A stretch of DNA of 11,902 nt from Deltaproteobacteria bacterium (GCA_026388495.1 JAPLJQ010000056.1:1-11902), one strand, 5' to 3'. Shown: positions 1-8,108, counted from the first letter of the stretch. The notes: generated by a model not told the origin, from the sequence alone. Numbers and translations: made by a program.

Positions 1-40
1 CGCCCATTTTCATGTTGTAAAACTGCTGTAAAGGAATCAT
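1..40 (-). CDS. Start of an unidentified downstream gene (13 codons, cut by window edge)
   Basis: An ATG at 40-38 overlaps the TGA stop of the upstream NapH-type gene (39-37) in an ATGA arrangement, which is typical of translational coupling. A GGGAGAA stretch lies about 8 bases upstream, inside the end of the preceding gene, and could serve as its ribosome binding site. The 13 readable codons give MIPLQQFYNMKMG with no stop before the window edge. This is too short to assign to a family. Its position makes it the ninth gene of the formate dehydrogenase/Qmo-like operon, so a role in the same complex or its maturation is plausible but unproven. Confidence 0.5.
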   Translation of the reverse strand, partial: MIPLQQFYNMKMG

Positions 41-1365
41 GGCCTGTCTTCTCCCGGCGTCGCTTTCTGCCATCGGAAGCAGATCTTCGCCGCGCCGTAG
101 GGGCAGCGGTCAATGCATCTCAGGCACATGATACATTCCGTCATGGGAATCTTCGGCGATATCCCTTCTCTCAACTGATCTGCTTCTATAATGCCCACAG
201 GGCAGACCTCAGCACACTGAATGCAGGAGAATTTCTTGCATTTCTTCGCTCCGATGACGATTTTGATGAGGCGCAGGGTGGCGGTAAGCCCGAGCAGGGC
301 GCCGACAGGGCAGAAATACCGGCACCACGACCGCCGCTGGGCAATCTCAAGGCTCGCCAGGGCAGGCACAATGGCAAGCTCGGCGCTCTTAAAGAAGGAC
401 TGGACGCCGTAGGAACGGCAGAGGGTCCCGATGGGGCAGATGGTGCAGAAAGCCTGAAATCCCAGGGCGTAGCTTCCACCGACGGCGCCGGCCAATACGC
501 CGTATTTCGTCATCCGGCTCTTGAGGAAGGAAGGCCAGCCCAGTTTCTTCGGGGTGATCTTGTCCACCAGATCAAGGACAAACCCGAAGGGGCAGACCCA
601 TCCGCAAAACAGCCGGCCGGCCAGGATGGTCAGAATGAGGAGGGCAAGGGCGGATGTGATCCCCCCGATCAACAGGATCGTCCCCGTTGAAGCGATGTTT
701 TGCAGGGTTCCCGTGGGGCAGGAAAGGGTCACCTCGCCCGCCTTGAAGTAACAGAACGTTCCGACAAATACCATGACCAGCAACAGGAAGGATATAAACT
801 GTATGGTCCAGCGCAGTCCCTTGATCCAGCGGAAGGCCTTTCCCCGGGTGAAGGTCAGGGCATTTTCCGGGCAGTATTTGACGCACAGGGGGTCTCCCTC
901 ACAGAGGTCGCACTTGTGTATCGACTGGGTTCCCGGATCCTTGAGAGGCGCCGCCGCCGGACAGGCCAGGGTGCACAGGCCGCAGTCCGTGCAGAAGAGT
1001 CTGTCGATACGGACGATGCCGTCCTCACCCTTTTCAATGGCCCTCGTGGGGCAGGCTTCGAGACAGAAGGGTTTGCGGCAGTGCTGGCAGAGAATGGCAA
1101 AGGTTTTCCCCTGCGTCTCGTCCGTGACGACCTTCACGCTGGCCGATGTGGGGGCCACTTTTTCCGTATTCCTCGTGGAACAGATCATCTCACAGGCGCC
1201 GCATCCCGTGCACTTTTCCGGATCAAAGAGGATGAAGGAATGGCGCGGCGGCATAAAATAGCCGAAAAAGGTCTTCTTCTCCGGCGCCCGGGGTCTCAGA
1301 TCGTCGAGCTTAAGAGAAAAATCCTGCTCTGTTGCCGGTTCCTGCATGGTTTCCTGTTCTCTCAC
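37..1365 (-). CDS. Four-cluster ferredoxin fused to a NapH-type membrane iron-sulfur protein
   Basis: A 442-residue protein in two parts. Residues 50-170 hold four [4Fe-4S] motifs of the HydN/DMSO-reductase-beta type (C52/55/58/62, C93/96/101/105, C125/128/131/135, C152/155/161/165). Residues 185-430 resemble NapH: hydrophobic segments near 187-207, 229-251, 288-306, 328-345 and 354-372, the motifs CGWVCP (C254, C258) and CRYFCP (C348, C352), and two C-terminal cluster motifs (C376/381/384/388 and C411/414/417/421). NapH proteins exchange electrons with the quinone pool and pair with NapG; a NapG-like gene opens this operon. Here it probably anchors the formate dehydrogenase/Qmo-like proteins to the membrane. 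Numbering is from a GTG at 1365, directly after the HdrC-like stop. An ATG at 1347 (residue 7) follows AGGAAACC and may be the real start. The fusion is unusual because NapH normally lacks the N-terminal ferredoxin. Confidence 0.85.
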   Translation of the reverse strand: MREQETMQEPATEQDFSLKLDDLRPRAPEKKTFFGYFMPPRHSFILFDPEKCTGCGACEMICSTRNTEKVAPTSASVKVVTDETQGKTFAILCQHCRKPFCLEACPTRAIEKGEDGIVRIDRLFCTDCGLCTLACPAAAPLKDPGTQSIHKCDLCEGDPLCVKYCPENALTFTRGKAFRWIKGLRWTIQFISFLLLVMVFVGTFCYFKAGEVTLSCPTGTLQNIASTGTILLIGGITSALALLILTILAGRLFCGWVCPFGFVLDLVDKITPKKLGWPSFLKSRMTKYGVLAGAVGGSYALGFQAFCTICPIGTLCRSYGVQSFFKSAELAIVPALASLEIAQRRSWCRYFCPVGALLGLTATLRLIKIVIGAKKCKKFSCIQCAEVCPVGIIEADQLREGISPKIPMTECIMCLRCIDRCPYGAAKICFRWQKATPGEDRP

Positions 1366-1827
1366 TTACGCGTTTCTCTGAAGATAGATCTCTCGCCGGC
1401 ATGGCGGGCAGATATCGAGCATCCCGAAAACATTCGGGGGTTCATCCTTTAACCGGCCATACACAAAGTTCTCCACGGGAATGGCCACAAAGGCCTTTCC
1501 ACAGCATTTACAGGTCTTCGCGTTTTCCAGAAGGTTCTCACTGACGGCCGCTTCCCGGAGCTTCCTGATCAGATCCCGGCAACTGACCCCCTGCGGACAC
1601 GTATCGGTGCCGGCGTTACACTCCGTGCAATACCAGATGTTTCGGTCCTCAACGACGGGGTCGCCGATCAGTGTCTTTTTGATGATGCCCCGTGGCGACA
1701 TTTCGATGGAGAAGTTCGCATACATCTCCGCCATGGGGCAGGCGGCGACGCACCGGCCGCATTCCACGCAGCCGTCCGCGCCGGATAACCGCTTCGCCTC
1801 GGCAATTTTATCTTCCCTGGTTTTCAT
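1366..1827 (-). CDS. HdrC-like [4Fe-4S] protein with a C-terminal zinc-ribbon-like tail
   Basis: A 153-residue soluble protein. The first cluster motif is complete (C20, C23, C26, C30 then Pro). The second, C67-T-E-C70-N-A-G73-T-D-T-C77-P, follows the HdrC/QmoC pattern CxxCxxCxxxCP but has Gly where the third Cys is expected; C83 lies close by and might substitute. After the HdrC core, residues 106-143 carry CKCCGKAF and CPPCR, a paired-Cys tail that looks like a small zinc ribbon or rubredoxin-like knuckle. HdrC-type proteins relay electrons between HdrA-type flavoproteins and a partner (HdrB, or the QmoC membrane domain). No HdrB is present, and the next gene is a NapH-type membrane protein, so this is probably the relay to the membrane. 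It overlaps the fdhA 3' end by 20 bases and has an AAGGGA ribosome binding site just upstream of its ATG. Confidence 0.82.
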   Translation of the reverse strand: MKTREDKIAEAKRLSGADGCVECGRCVAACPMAEMYANFSIEMSPRGIIKKTLIGDPVVEDRNIWYCTECNAGTDTCPQGVSCRDLIRKLREAAVSENLLENAKTCKCCGKAFVAIPVENFVYGRLKDEPPNVFGMLDICPPCRREIYLQRNA

Positions 1828-3859
1828 AAGGTCCCTTTTCCACCTTCACAGCACACACCTTGAATTCCGGTATCTTGGAAATCGGGTCCAAAACGGGGTT
1901 CGTAAGGATGTTGGCCCTCGCTTCCGTAAAGTGGAAGGGCGTAAAGATAGAACCCTTCGCGACCCGTTCCGAAATTCTGGCGGCGGTGACAATGCTCCCC
2001 CGCCGGCTGATGATTCTGATCCTGTCGCCCTCCCGGATACCGGCCTTTTCCGCGTCTTCCGGATGGATCTCCGCATAAGGCTTTTCCAACTCCCTGTTGA
2101 GGAAGGGCGACCGGCGCGTCATCGTCCCCGTGTGGTAATGGGCAAACATCCTTCCCGTATTGAGGTAATACGGATACGCTTCGTCCGGTTTTTCAAAGGG
2201 CGGCGTGTATTGCGGCGTCACAAACAACCCCTTTCCTCGGGTAAATTTATGCTCATGGAGATACCGTGTTCCTGAATGATACGTGTCCGGACACGGCCAT
2301 TGCAGACCCGCCCGCTCCAGCCTGTCAAAGCGAACGCCGCCATAATCTGGGACTAAGGAGGCGATTTCCTCCATGACCTCGCCGGGATGGATGTAGGGGA
2401 AATCGAGCCCCAGGCCGTTGGCCAGAAGACAGAGAATCTCAAAGTCTCCCTTTGCCTCGCCGGGAGGCTCAACCGCCTGCCTTAAAAGCTGAAACCGGCG
2501 CTCCGTGTTCGTGTACGTCCCCGTCTTTTCCGCAAAACAGGCCGCCGGCAGGACCAGGTGGGCGAATTTTGCCGTCTCCGTGAGGAAGATGTCCTGGACG
2601 ATGAGGAAATCCAGTTTGGTTAGCGATTCCAGGACATGATTGACATCGGGGTCGCTCATGGCAGGGTTTTCCGCCATGATGTAGAGGGATCGTATCTCTT
2701 TCCCGGCGCCGCCGATCATCTCCGTCAGGGTCAGGCCCGGTTTGGCGGAGAGGTCCCTTTCCCAGGCCTGCTGGAATTTTTCCTGAGCAGCCGGATCGGT
2801 AACGCCCTGGTATCCCGGATAGACGTTCGGCAGGCCTCCCATGTCGCAGGAACCCTGGACGTTGTTCTGGCCCCGGAGGGGATAGACGCCGGAAAACTCC
2901 CTGCCGATTTTGCCGCAGAGCATGGCCAGATCGCAGACGGCATGGACATTCGCCGTCCCGCAGGCGTGCTGGGTAATCCCCATACAGTACACGATGGCAG
3001 CTTCTCTTGCCTTCGCATAGATCTCCGCGACGTTCCTGATCATATCCCCGCCGATCCCGCATTCTCCGGCAGCTCGCTCCACCGTCCAGGACTGGAGAAA
3101 GTTTTTGAGCTCCTCAAAGCCCTCCACCCGTTCCCGAATGAATGCCTCATCGTGCAGGCCCGCATCGACGATGTGCCGCATCATGCCTGCCAACAGGGGG
3201 ATGTCCGTCCCCGGATTGATGGGAAGGTGCATGGCTGCATTCTGAGCGACCGCGGTCTTCCGGGGATCGATAACGATCACCGTGGCGCCCCTATCCACCG
3301 CCTTATAGATTTCACCCATGATGATGGGGTGGCTCTCCGCGGCGTTGGAACCGATAATCAGGCTACACTCGGCTCCCGCCAGATCGGAGATGGAATTCGT
3401 CATCGCCCCGCTGCCCGTGGTCTGGGCCATGCCCGCAGCCGTGGGAGCGTGGCAGAGGCGGGCGCAATGATCGACATTGTTCGTTCTGAAGGCCATCCGG
3501 ATCAGCTTCTGGAACAGGTAATTCTCTTCGTTGGTGCACTTTGCGGAACACAGCCCCCCGACGGCGTCACCCCCGTATGTTTCGGCCGTTGCTTTCAGCT
3601 TTTCAGCGGCCAGGGGGATGGCCTCATCCCATGAAATCGCCTCGAACCGGTTCCCAATTCTTACGAGCGGCGTTTTCAATCGATCGGGGTGATGAACGAA
3701 TTCATGAGCAAACCAGCCCTTGATGCAGAGGGTTCCCCGGCTGACAGGATGTTCCCTGTCCGGGTAGATCCCGACGACTTTGCCGTTTTCGACCTTCACG
3801 ATCAGGCCGCAGCCGGTCCCGCAATAGGGGCAGATGGTTTTGATAAACTCAGGATTCAT
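1808..3859 (-). CDS. fdhA: Formate dehydrogenase catalytic subunit, molybdopterin type, Cys form
   Basis: A 683-residue member of the molybdopterin oxidoreductase family, close in layout to E. coli FdhF and methanogen FdhA. The N-terminal [4Fe-4S] ligands are C10, C13, C17 and C45, followed by K47, the conserved Lys between cluster and cofactor. The active-site motif HCARLCH places Cys136 (Sec in FdhF) and His137 next to each other. The motif PLRGQNNVQGSCDMG supplies the conserved Arg329. The C-terminal cofactor-binding domain (about 555-675) is complete. It should catalyse reversible formate oxidation to CO2 in the cytoplasm, since it has no Tat signal and no extra N-terminal ferredoxin domains. 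Electrons must therefore leave through a partner, most likely the FdhB-like protein whose gene it overlaps by 11 bases. Whether it runs as formate oxidase or CO2 reductase cannot be read from the sequence. A related molybdopterin oxidoreductase activity is possible but less likely, given the intact formate-specific residues. Confidence 0.93.
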   Translation of the reverse strand: MNPEFIKTICPYCGTGCGLIVKVENGKVVGIYPDREHPVSRGTLCIKGWFAHEFVHHPDRLKTPLVRIGNRFEAISWDEAIPLAAEKLKATAETYGGDAVGGLCSAKCTNEENYLFQKLIRMAFRTNNVDHCARLCHAPTAAGMAQTTGSGAMTNSISDLAGAECSLIIGSNAAESHPIIMGEIYKAVDRGATVIVIDPRKTAVAQNAAMHLPINPGTDIPLLAGMMRHIVDAGLHDEAFIRERVEGFEELKNFLQSWTVERAAGECGIGGDMIRNVAEIYAKAREAAIVYCMGITQHACGTANVHAVCDLAMLCGKIGREFSGVYPLRGQNNVQGSCDMGGLPNVYPGYQGVTDPAAQEKFQQAWERDLSAKPGLTLTEMIGGAGKEIRSLYIMAENPAMSDPDVNHVLESLTKLDFLIVQDIFLTETAKFAHLVLPAACFAEKTGTYTNTERRFQLLRQAVEPPGEAKGDFEILCLLANGLGLDFPYIHPGEVMEEIASLVPDYGGVRFDRLERAGLQWPCPDTYHSGTRYLHEHKFTRGKGLFVTPQYTPPFEKPDEAYPYYLNTGRMFAHYHTGTMTRRSPFLNRELEKPYAEIHPEDAEKAGIREGDRIRIISRRGSIVTAARISERVAKGSIFTPFHFTEARANILTNPVLDPISKIPEFKVCAVKVEKGPYENQGR

Positions 3860-4700
3860 CGCCTTTTTCCATACTGTTTACCCAGTCCGGCAGGACTTGC
3901 CCCGCCGCCGGCTTTTTGAACAAATCGTAAAGGATGGGAGACCTCATTTCAGTATCCAGCCCCGCCTCGTAGCCATAGCCCTGACGGAGCGCCTCCCGCA
4001 TGGACCGTTGCAGGGCGACAAGCGGAATATGGACCGGACAGGCCTCCTGGCAGGCCCCGCAGGCCACACAGGTGTCCGAAAGATGAAAGGCCCGGATCAG
4101 ATGATAGGATATCATCTCCGCCGGGATCATCCCTGTTTCTACCCAGACCTCATCCTCTAACTTGCAGGGGATGCACACGCAGATGGGGCAGGAATTCCGG
4201 CATCCGTAACACTTGATGCACCGCTTGAGGAGGTGCGCCCATTTTTCCATTCTCGCCCGGCCGTCGCCTGCAAGCAGATCCCGCGTCGTTTCATCCGCAA
4301 ATGGGTCCACTCCGGCCACGGGTTCACCCGTATCCAGCTTTTCCGGATACGGCCGCTGACAGAGGCAGAGTTCCGCCTGTTCTTTGCTGCAGGCAATCCC
4401 GATGGTGAGGAGTCGGTCCTTTTCCATCTGATTCCTTTTCGCAAGCTCCGTCAGAGCCCTTTCATCGCAACCCCTCGCAATCACGGCCAGCTTGTAGCCT
4501 TCCGGTGAAGACCGTAAAACGGTCATGGCCATTTTCGCCAGGAGCCATTTGGGCTCCAGGACAAGATTGTTCACCTGGCGGAGATTATCGAAGACATGGG
4601 GCTGGACAATATTCCACTTCCCCTTGATCAGCCCCAGAACGCCATCGGCCTGCTTTTCCTCCAGAATGGATCGGGTTATGTCTTTTACTTTTTGCAGCAT
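3849..4700 (-). CDS. FdhB/FrhB-like iron-sulfur subunit of formate dehydrogenase
   Basis: A 283-residue protein. Residues 1-155 resemble part of the FrhB/FdhB flavin domain: a LAVIARGCDERAL segment near 71-83 and an IGIAC segment near 100-104. Residues 160-225 hold a Cys-rich C161/164/167/171 motif followed by C174, C176 and C179, then a classical C211/214/217/221 motif. The run CIKCYGCRNSCPICVC resembles the C-terminal part of methanogen FdhB. It is expected to accept electrons from FdhA and pass them to MvhD. It lies between those two genes: it starts one base after the mvhD stop and overlaps fdhA. It is shorter than typical FdhB/FrhB (about 280-400 residues), so the flavin lobe may be reduced. 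Whether it binds FAD and reacts with F420 or another carrier cannot be decided here. Family assignment of the N-terminal half is moderate; the ferredoxin half is clear. Confidence 0.78.
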   Translation of the reverse strand: MLQKVKDITRSILEEKQADGVLGLIKGKWNIVQPHVFDNLRQVNNLVLEPKWLLAKMAMTVLRSSPEGYKLAVIARGCDERALTELAKRNQMEKDRLLTIGIACSKEQAELCLCQRPYPEKLDTGEPVAGVDPFADETTRDLLAGDGRARMEKWAHLLKRCIKCYGCRNSCPICVCIPCKLEDEVWVETGMIPAEMISYHLIRAFHLSDTCVACGACQEACPVHIPLVALQRSMREALRQGYGYEAGLDTEMRSPILYDLFKKPAAGQVLPDWVNSMEKGDES

Positions 4701-4701
4701 T

Positions 4702-5151
4702 TCAATACATCCACGGGTCAGTGGAAGGCAGTGTCTTCAGCTCTTCAAAGAACGCATTGATCACTTCGGCATACTGATGATCCTCATGGGCCGTCCCGAA
4801 AGCCAGCAGCAGCCTTTTCCCTCCGATTCCCACGGCGTCCAGAAGCGTTTTTAAAAGCTCCAGGCGTTTCACCGCCGCATGGTTCGCATGGTTAAACCGG
4901 CACCCCCCCAGATGGCAGCCCAACACCGCCACCCCGCTGATGCCGCTTGCCAGGGCCCGGATGACGGCATCCGGTTCGACCAGGGCCGCACACTCCACGG
5001 GAATAAGCCGGAATGACGCAGGAATCTCCATTCTCTTTTTTCCCGCACCGTCAGCGCCGATCAGGCCGCACCATTTGCATGCAAAAACAAGCATCCCGGG
5101 GGTCGCCTGTTCCTCTGTGCGCCTGTTGTTCGATCTTCCTGCCCCGGTCAT
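4702..5151 (-). CDS. mvhD: MvhD-like [2Fe-2S] protein (detached C-terminal domain of a QmoB-type protein)
   Basis: A 149-residue protein matching the MvhD/HdrD-associated family: CKWCG (C25, C28), an isolated C54 in a VEC context, and GCHLGGC (C79, C84), with the family segment RLELLKTLLDAVGI following. In methanogens MvhD carries a [2Fe-2S] cluster and hands electrons from hydrogenase or formate dehydrogenase to HdrA. In sulfate reducers the same domain is fused to the C-terminus of QmoB. Here the gene sits directly behind the HdrA-like gene, with its ATG overlapping that gene's TGA (ATGA at 5151-5148), and one base before the FdhB-like gene. That is the position expected of the connector between formate dehydrogenase and the flavoproteins. 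The first 20 residues precede the conserved domain. A start at Met20 is possible, but the stop-start overlap favours Met1. Confidence 0.88.
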   Translation of the reverse strand: MTGAGRSNNRRTEEQATPGMLVFACKWCGLIGADGAGKKRMEIPASFRLIPVECAALVEPDAVIRALASGISGVAVLGCHLGGCRFNHANHAAVKRLELLKTLLDAVGIGGKRLLLAFGTAHEDHQYAEVINAFFEELKTLPSTDPWMY

Positions 5152-6860
5152 TTGAACCTCTCCCCGGCAAACGCCGTTTTGATCATCGCCCCTACAGCCC
5201 TGTAATCGTGCTCCGGCAACTGGATGGTCCCGTTGGGACAGGCGGACACACAGTTACCGCAGGCCTTGCACCGCAGCTTGTTGACGCGGCTTACGGATTT
5301 TCTGCCCGTCTTCTGAAGACGGCAGGCCTCAAAAGGACAGACGGCCACACAGTTGCCGCACCCCGTGCACGCCTCCGCATTGACGGAAGCATGGCCGAAT
5401 TTCTCCCCGGGAACGCGGCTTAAAGACAGAGCAGAAACGGCTTCTCTTCCTAAAAGGGACGCGGCTTTAACGGCGGCGCCTTCGCCCTGCATCATTGCCT
5501 GACCGGACGACACGGGCCATCTGGCGGAACCGCATATAAACACGCCGTCCATCCTTGTTTCCAGGGGGTGCAGGGGATAGATTTCCGGGAAAAAGCCGTA
5601 GCGGTCCAATTCCAGACCCAGCATTCCGGCGAGCTTTGCGTTATCGTCATTGGGAACAAGCGGCGTACTGAGGACCACGAGATCCGTATCAATCTTTCGC
5701 TTCATCCCATTGATGATATCGAAAACCTCAACCCCCTCCGCGCGTTCCTCCCCCAGAATTTCGGGAGGGTTTGTCTCTTCAAACCGGATAAACTGCACCC
5801 CTTTCGCGAGGGCCTTCCTGTAATAGGCTTCCAGGACACTGCCCGGCGTCATGATATCGCGATGGAGGATAAACACCCGCGCATCGGGATTTTCATCCCT
5901 GATCCTTGCGGCATTTTTCAGGCTCGACGGGCAGCACATGGCCGCACAATAGGGGCGTTCATGATTCCTTGCGCCGACACACTGAATAAAAACGGCCGTT
6001 TTGACTGGAGCGGAATCCCGGAGGAACTGCCGCTCCAGTTCCATCTGGGTGATCACCTGTTTGAGTTTTCCATACCGGTAGAGGCCATGGGGAAGCCAGA
6101 TCCGTGCGCCGCTGGCCAGGATCACCGCCCCCACCCGGAGCTTTTTTTCTCCCGCGGATGAGGAGATATGCACCTTGAAATCGCCGGCGAACCCCCGGAC
6201 GGACAGGATCTTTGCCTTCGGATAAAAGGAAATAAGCGGGTTCTTTTCTACTTCTTCTGAATATGCTTTTATTTTATCCCCGGCTTTTTCATCCGACGGA
6301 TACACATGGGAAATCAGATTGAGCATGCCGCCGGGGCTCGATCCCCTTTCCAGGAGGTGCACACTGAAGCCCAGCCGCGAAAGCGCGCAGGCGGCAGACA
6401 GTCCGGCGGGACCTGCACCGACAATCATGGCCTCCGGACACACCTTGACGGTCACATCATCGGATGCCTTCCTGTATCGCATGGCGGCAATCTCCATCTG
6501 AACCAGATTCCACGCCTTAAGCGTTGCGCCCTGGGGATCATCCCCGTGAATCCAGGCGCACCCTTCCCTCAGGTCAACGAGACCGGCATGGGAACGCTTG
6601 ATTCCCTCACAGACCATTGCGTCAACGACGGCCCCACCTCTTGCCAGGGAAGAACAGCCGCCAATGACCACCTTTTCTGCGCCGCAATCCCGGATCAGGG
6701 CGGCAGTCTTCTCCATGTCCTCCTTCAGGCACAGGGAATCGCTGATGGTTGAAGAAACGACGGAATCATTTTCCTCCGCTTTACGGCGCAACGCCTCAAG
6801 ATCGATGACGCCATCGACCTCTCCGAAACACCGGCATAATAAAACGGCGACTTTGGACAT
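5148..6860 (-). CDS. HdrA/QmoB-like FAD and iron-sulfur protein
   Basis: A 570-residue cytoplasmic flavoprotein. The N-terminal HdrA domain keeps its conserved cysteines (C9, C11, C44, C69 and C101, with REGCAWIH). A thioredoxin-reductase-like FAD domain begins at GAGPAGLSAA (148-157) with SPGGM following, and the HdrA/Qmo signature QCVGARNHERPYC plus an MCC sits in the middle. Two ferredoxin motifs close the protein (C498/501/504/508 and C531/534/537/541). The CxxC pair that many HdrA proteins carry soon after the first FAD motif (the FPTLDCSLC region) is absent. In Hdr complexes this flavin is the electron-bifurcating centre; in Qmo it lies between APS reductase and the quinone-reactive subunit. 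With the following mvhD gene it adds up to about 719 residues, close to the size of a single-chain QmoB, so I read the pair as a split QmoB. It starts 3 bases after the QmoA-like gene. Confidence 0.88.
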   Translation of the reverse strand: MSKVAVLLCRCFGEVDGVIDLEALRRKAEENDSVVSSTISDSLCLKEDMEKTAALIRDCGAEKVVIGGCSSLARGGAVVDAMVCEGIKRSHAGLVDLREGCAWIHGDDPQGATLKAWNLVQMEIAAMRYRKASDDVTVKVCPEAMIVGAGPAGLSAACALSRLGFSVHLLERGSSPGGMLNLISHVYPSDEKAGDKIKAYSEEVEKNPLISFYPKAKILSVRGFAGDFKVHISSSAGEKKLRVGAVILASGARIWLPHGLYRYGKLKQVITQMELERQFLRDSAPVKTAVFIQCVGARNHERPYCAAMCCPSSLKNAARIRDENPDARVFILHRDIMTPGSVLEAYYRKALAKGVQFIRFEETNPPEILGEERAEGVEVFDIINGMKRKIDTDLVVLSTPLVPNDDNAKLAGMLGLELDRYGFFPEIYPLHPLETRMDGVFICGSARWPVSSGQAMMQGEGAAVKAASLLGREAVSALSLSRVPGEKFGHASVNAEACTGCGNCVAVCPFEACRLQKTGRKSVSRVNKLRCKACGNCVSACPNGTIQLPEHDYRAVGAMIKTAFAGERFK

Positions 6861-6863
6861 TTT

Positions 6864-8108
6864 CTACCCTTCCCTTTTCGCAAGAAGCACTCTTGCGGCG
6901 ACAGAAGCTGCCTGGACGGCCGATTCCGCCACATCCGCAGGCTCCATACTGAACCCGCAGGAAAAACGGGACGTGTCATCGGATTCCGGATTTACAAATC
7001 CTTCTTCCGTGAGCGCGGGCGAATCGAGTTTTTCCTGATCCGTCCACTCCAGGGAAGACCGGAGATTGCCATTCAAGACCACCATATCGAATTTCCAGAT
7101 GTCTCTTTTCTGAGTTACGGTGTTTTCAAACTTTACGGCGATCCCGTCGCCTCCGGGGAGGGGATAGATCAGCGAAGGTCTTCCCCTGATGAGCCTTATG
7201 GGGCTTCCGCCAATCTCATCCCGGGCATATTCATAGTAGTCCCGACCCACGGTACGCAGGTCGGTATAAAAAATAACGCTGTGAATGGCGGGATTCCGCC
7301 TTTTCACCCACTTCGCCTGCTTCAGGGCGTGCATGCAGCAGACCGCCGAACAATAGGGAAGCATCCGCTGGTCCCTTGCACCGGCGCATTGGATGAAGGC
7401 AATATTGCGGGGGGCCGTTCCTGTTGTTTTTCTTGTAATATTTCCCCGATTGATCCCCCCTTCCGCCGTCCATTCCTCGAACGAAAGAGACGTCATGATG
7501 TCCGGATGGGTTCCGAAACCGAATTCCGGAAGCGGGGTCAGATCAACTTCTTTAAAACCGGATGCCCAGATGACATGATCAATATTGAGTGCTATGGTTT
7601 CATCCGCCCTCTGAAAATCGATGGCACCGGTGGGGCATATGGTCACACAGGCGCTGCATTCGCTGCAGAGGCTGCGTTCGATCCCGTATGCCGGAGGATA
7701 GACATGCTCCCCCGAGGGATAAGCCGCGCCTTCGGGGCACGTTGTCTGACAGCGACCGCAGAACACGCAGCGGCTCTCATCAATGACGGGAGGCGTCCGG
7801 ACGAGGACGGCATGAAGGCGGCCTTCAATTCTTCCGAGCTCCTTGACCTCCGTGCTCGTATGGACGGTGATCAGGGGATGTTCCCTCAACCGCTTGATGT
7901 CCGTCCACAGGGGACAGAAGGCGCAGTGATCCGTCGGATAGAGCTTATCCAGTTTCGCGACCTGGCCGCCCAGACTGCGGCCGATCTCCACCAGGTGAAC
8001 GGTCCGGCTCGCATTGGCGATATCGAGGGCGGCGCTGATACCCGCAACCCCGCCGCCTATGACCAGTACGGGCAATGAATTCTTCATGTTAACGGATGAT
8101 GCATTCAT
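6864..8108 (-). CDS. qmoA: QmoA/HdrA-like FAD and iron-sulfur protein
   Basis: A 414-residue flavoprotein, about the length of QmoA. The FAD-binding GGGVAGISAA motif is at 18-27, SLGGQVAKLDKLYPT follows, and a CAFC pair (C62, C65) stands where HdrA/QmoA proteins carry an extra Cys cluster. Two [4Fe-4S] motifs are inserted in the chain (C114/117/120/124 and C148/151/154/158). The signature QCAGARDQ...PYCSAVCC (C241, C253, C257, C258) confirms the HdrA/Qmo family. It lacks the N-terminal HdrA domain, as QmoA does. Paired with the next gene it would give a two-flavin core like QmoAB. Sulfate-reduction partners (aprAB, sat) and qmoC are absent from the window, so a role with APS reductase is not supported here; formate dehydrogenase is the adjacent partner. 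Neither Met1 nor Met8 (at 8087) has a clear Shine-Dalgarno sequence; the gene begins 14 bases after the NapG-like stop. Confidence 0.85.
   Translation of the reverse strand: MNASSVNMKNSLPVLVIGGGVAGISAALDIANASRTVHLVEIGRSLGGQVAKLDKLYPTDHCAFCPLWTDIKRLREHPLITVHTSTEVKELGRIEGRLHAVLVRTPPVIDESRCVFCGRCQTTCPEGAAYPSGEHVYPPAYGIERSLCSECSACVTICPTGAIDFQRADETIALNIDHVIWASGFKEVDLTPLPEFGFGTHPDIMTSLSFEEWTAEGGINRGNITRKTTGTAPRNIAFIQCAGARDQRMLPYCSAVCCMHALKQAKWVKRRNPAIHSVIFYTDLRTVGRDYYEYARDEIGGSPIRLIRGRPSLIYPLPGGDGIAVKFENTVTQKRDIWKFDMVVLNGNLRSSLEWTDQEKLDSPALTEEGFVNPESDDTSRFSCGFSMEPADVAESAVQAASVAARVLLAKREG

Noticed and set aside
3440..3460. Selenocysteine in the formate dehydrogenase active site
   Set aside because: The codon at the active-site position encodes Cys (RLCH), and the gene has no in-frame TGA before its end.
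2636..3634. A 332-codon open frame on the plus strand
   Set aside because: It lies wholly antisense to fdhA, whose cofactor and active-site residues are intact. Its translation is rich in Arg, His, Gly and Pro with no recognisable domain, as expected for an antisense shadow of a GC-rich gene.
4702..6860. Sulfate-reduction Qmo complex proper
   Set aside because: No aprAB, sat or qmoC is in the window, QmoB is split, and the directly coupled neighbours are formate dehydrogenase subunits, so the Qmo label is used only for family resemblance.
7281..8078. A 265-codon open frame on the plus strand
   Set aside because: It is antisense to the QmoA-like gene, with shadow-type composition and no motif. 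The plus-strand frames at 700-1452 and 1481-2275 were rejected for the same reason.
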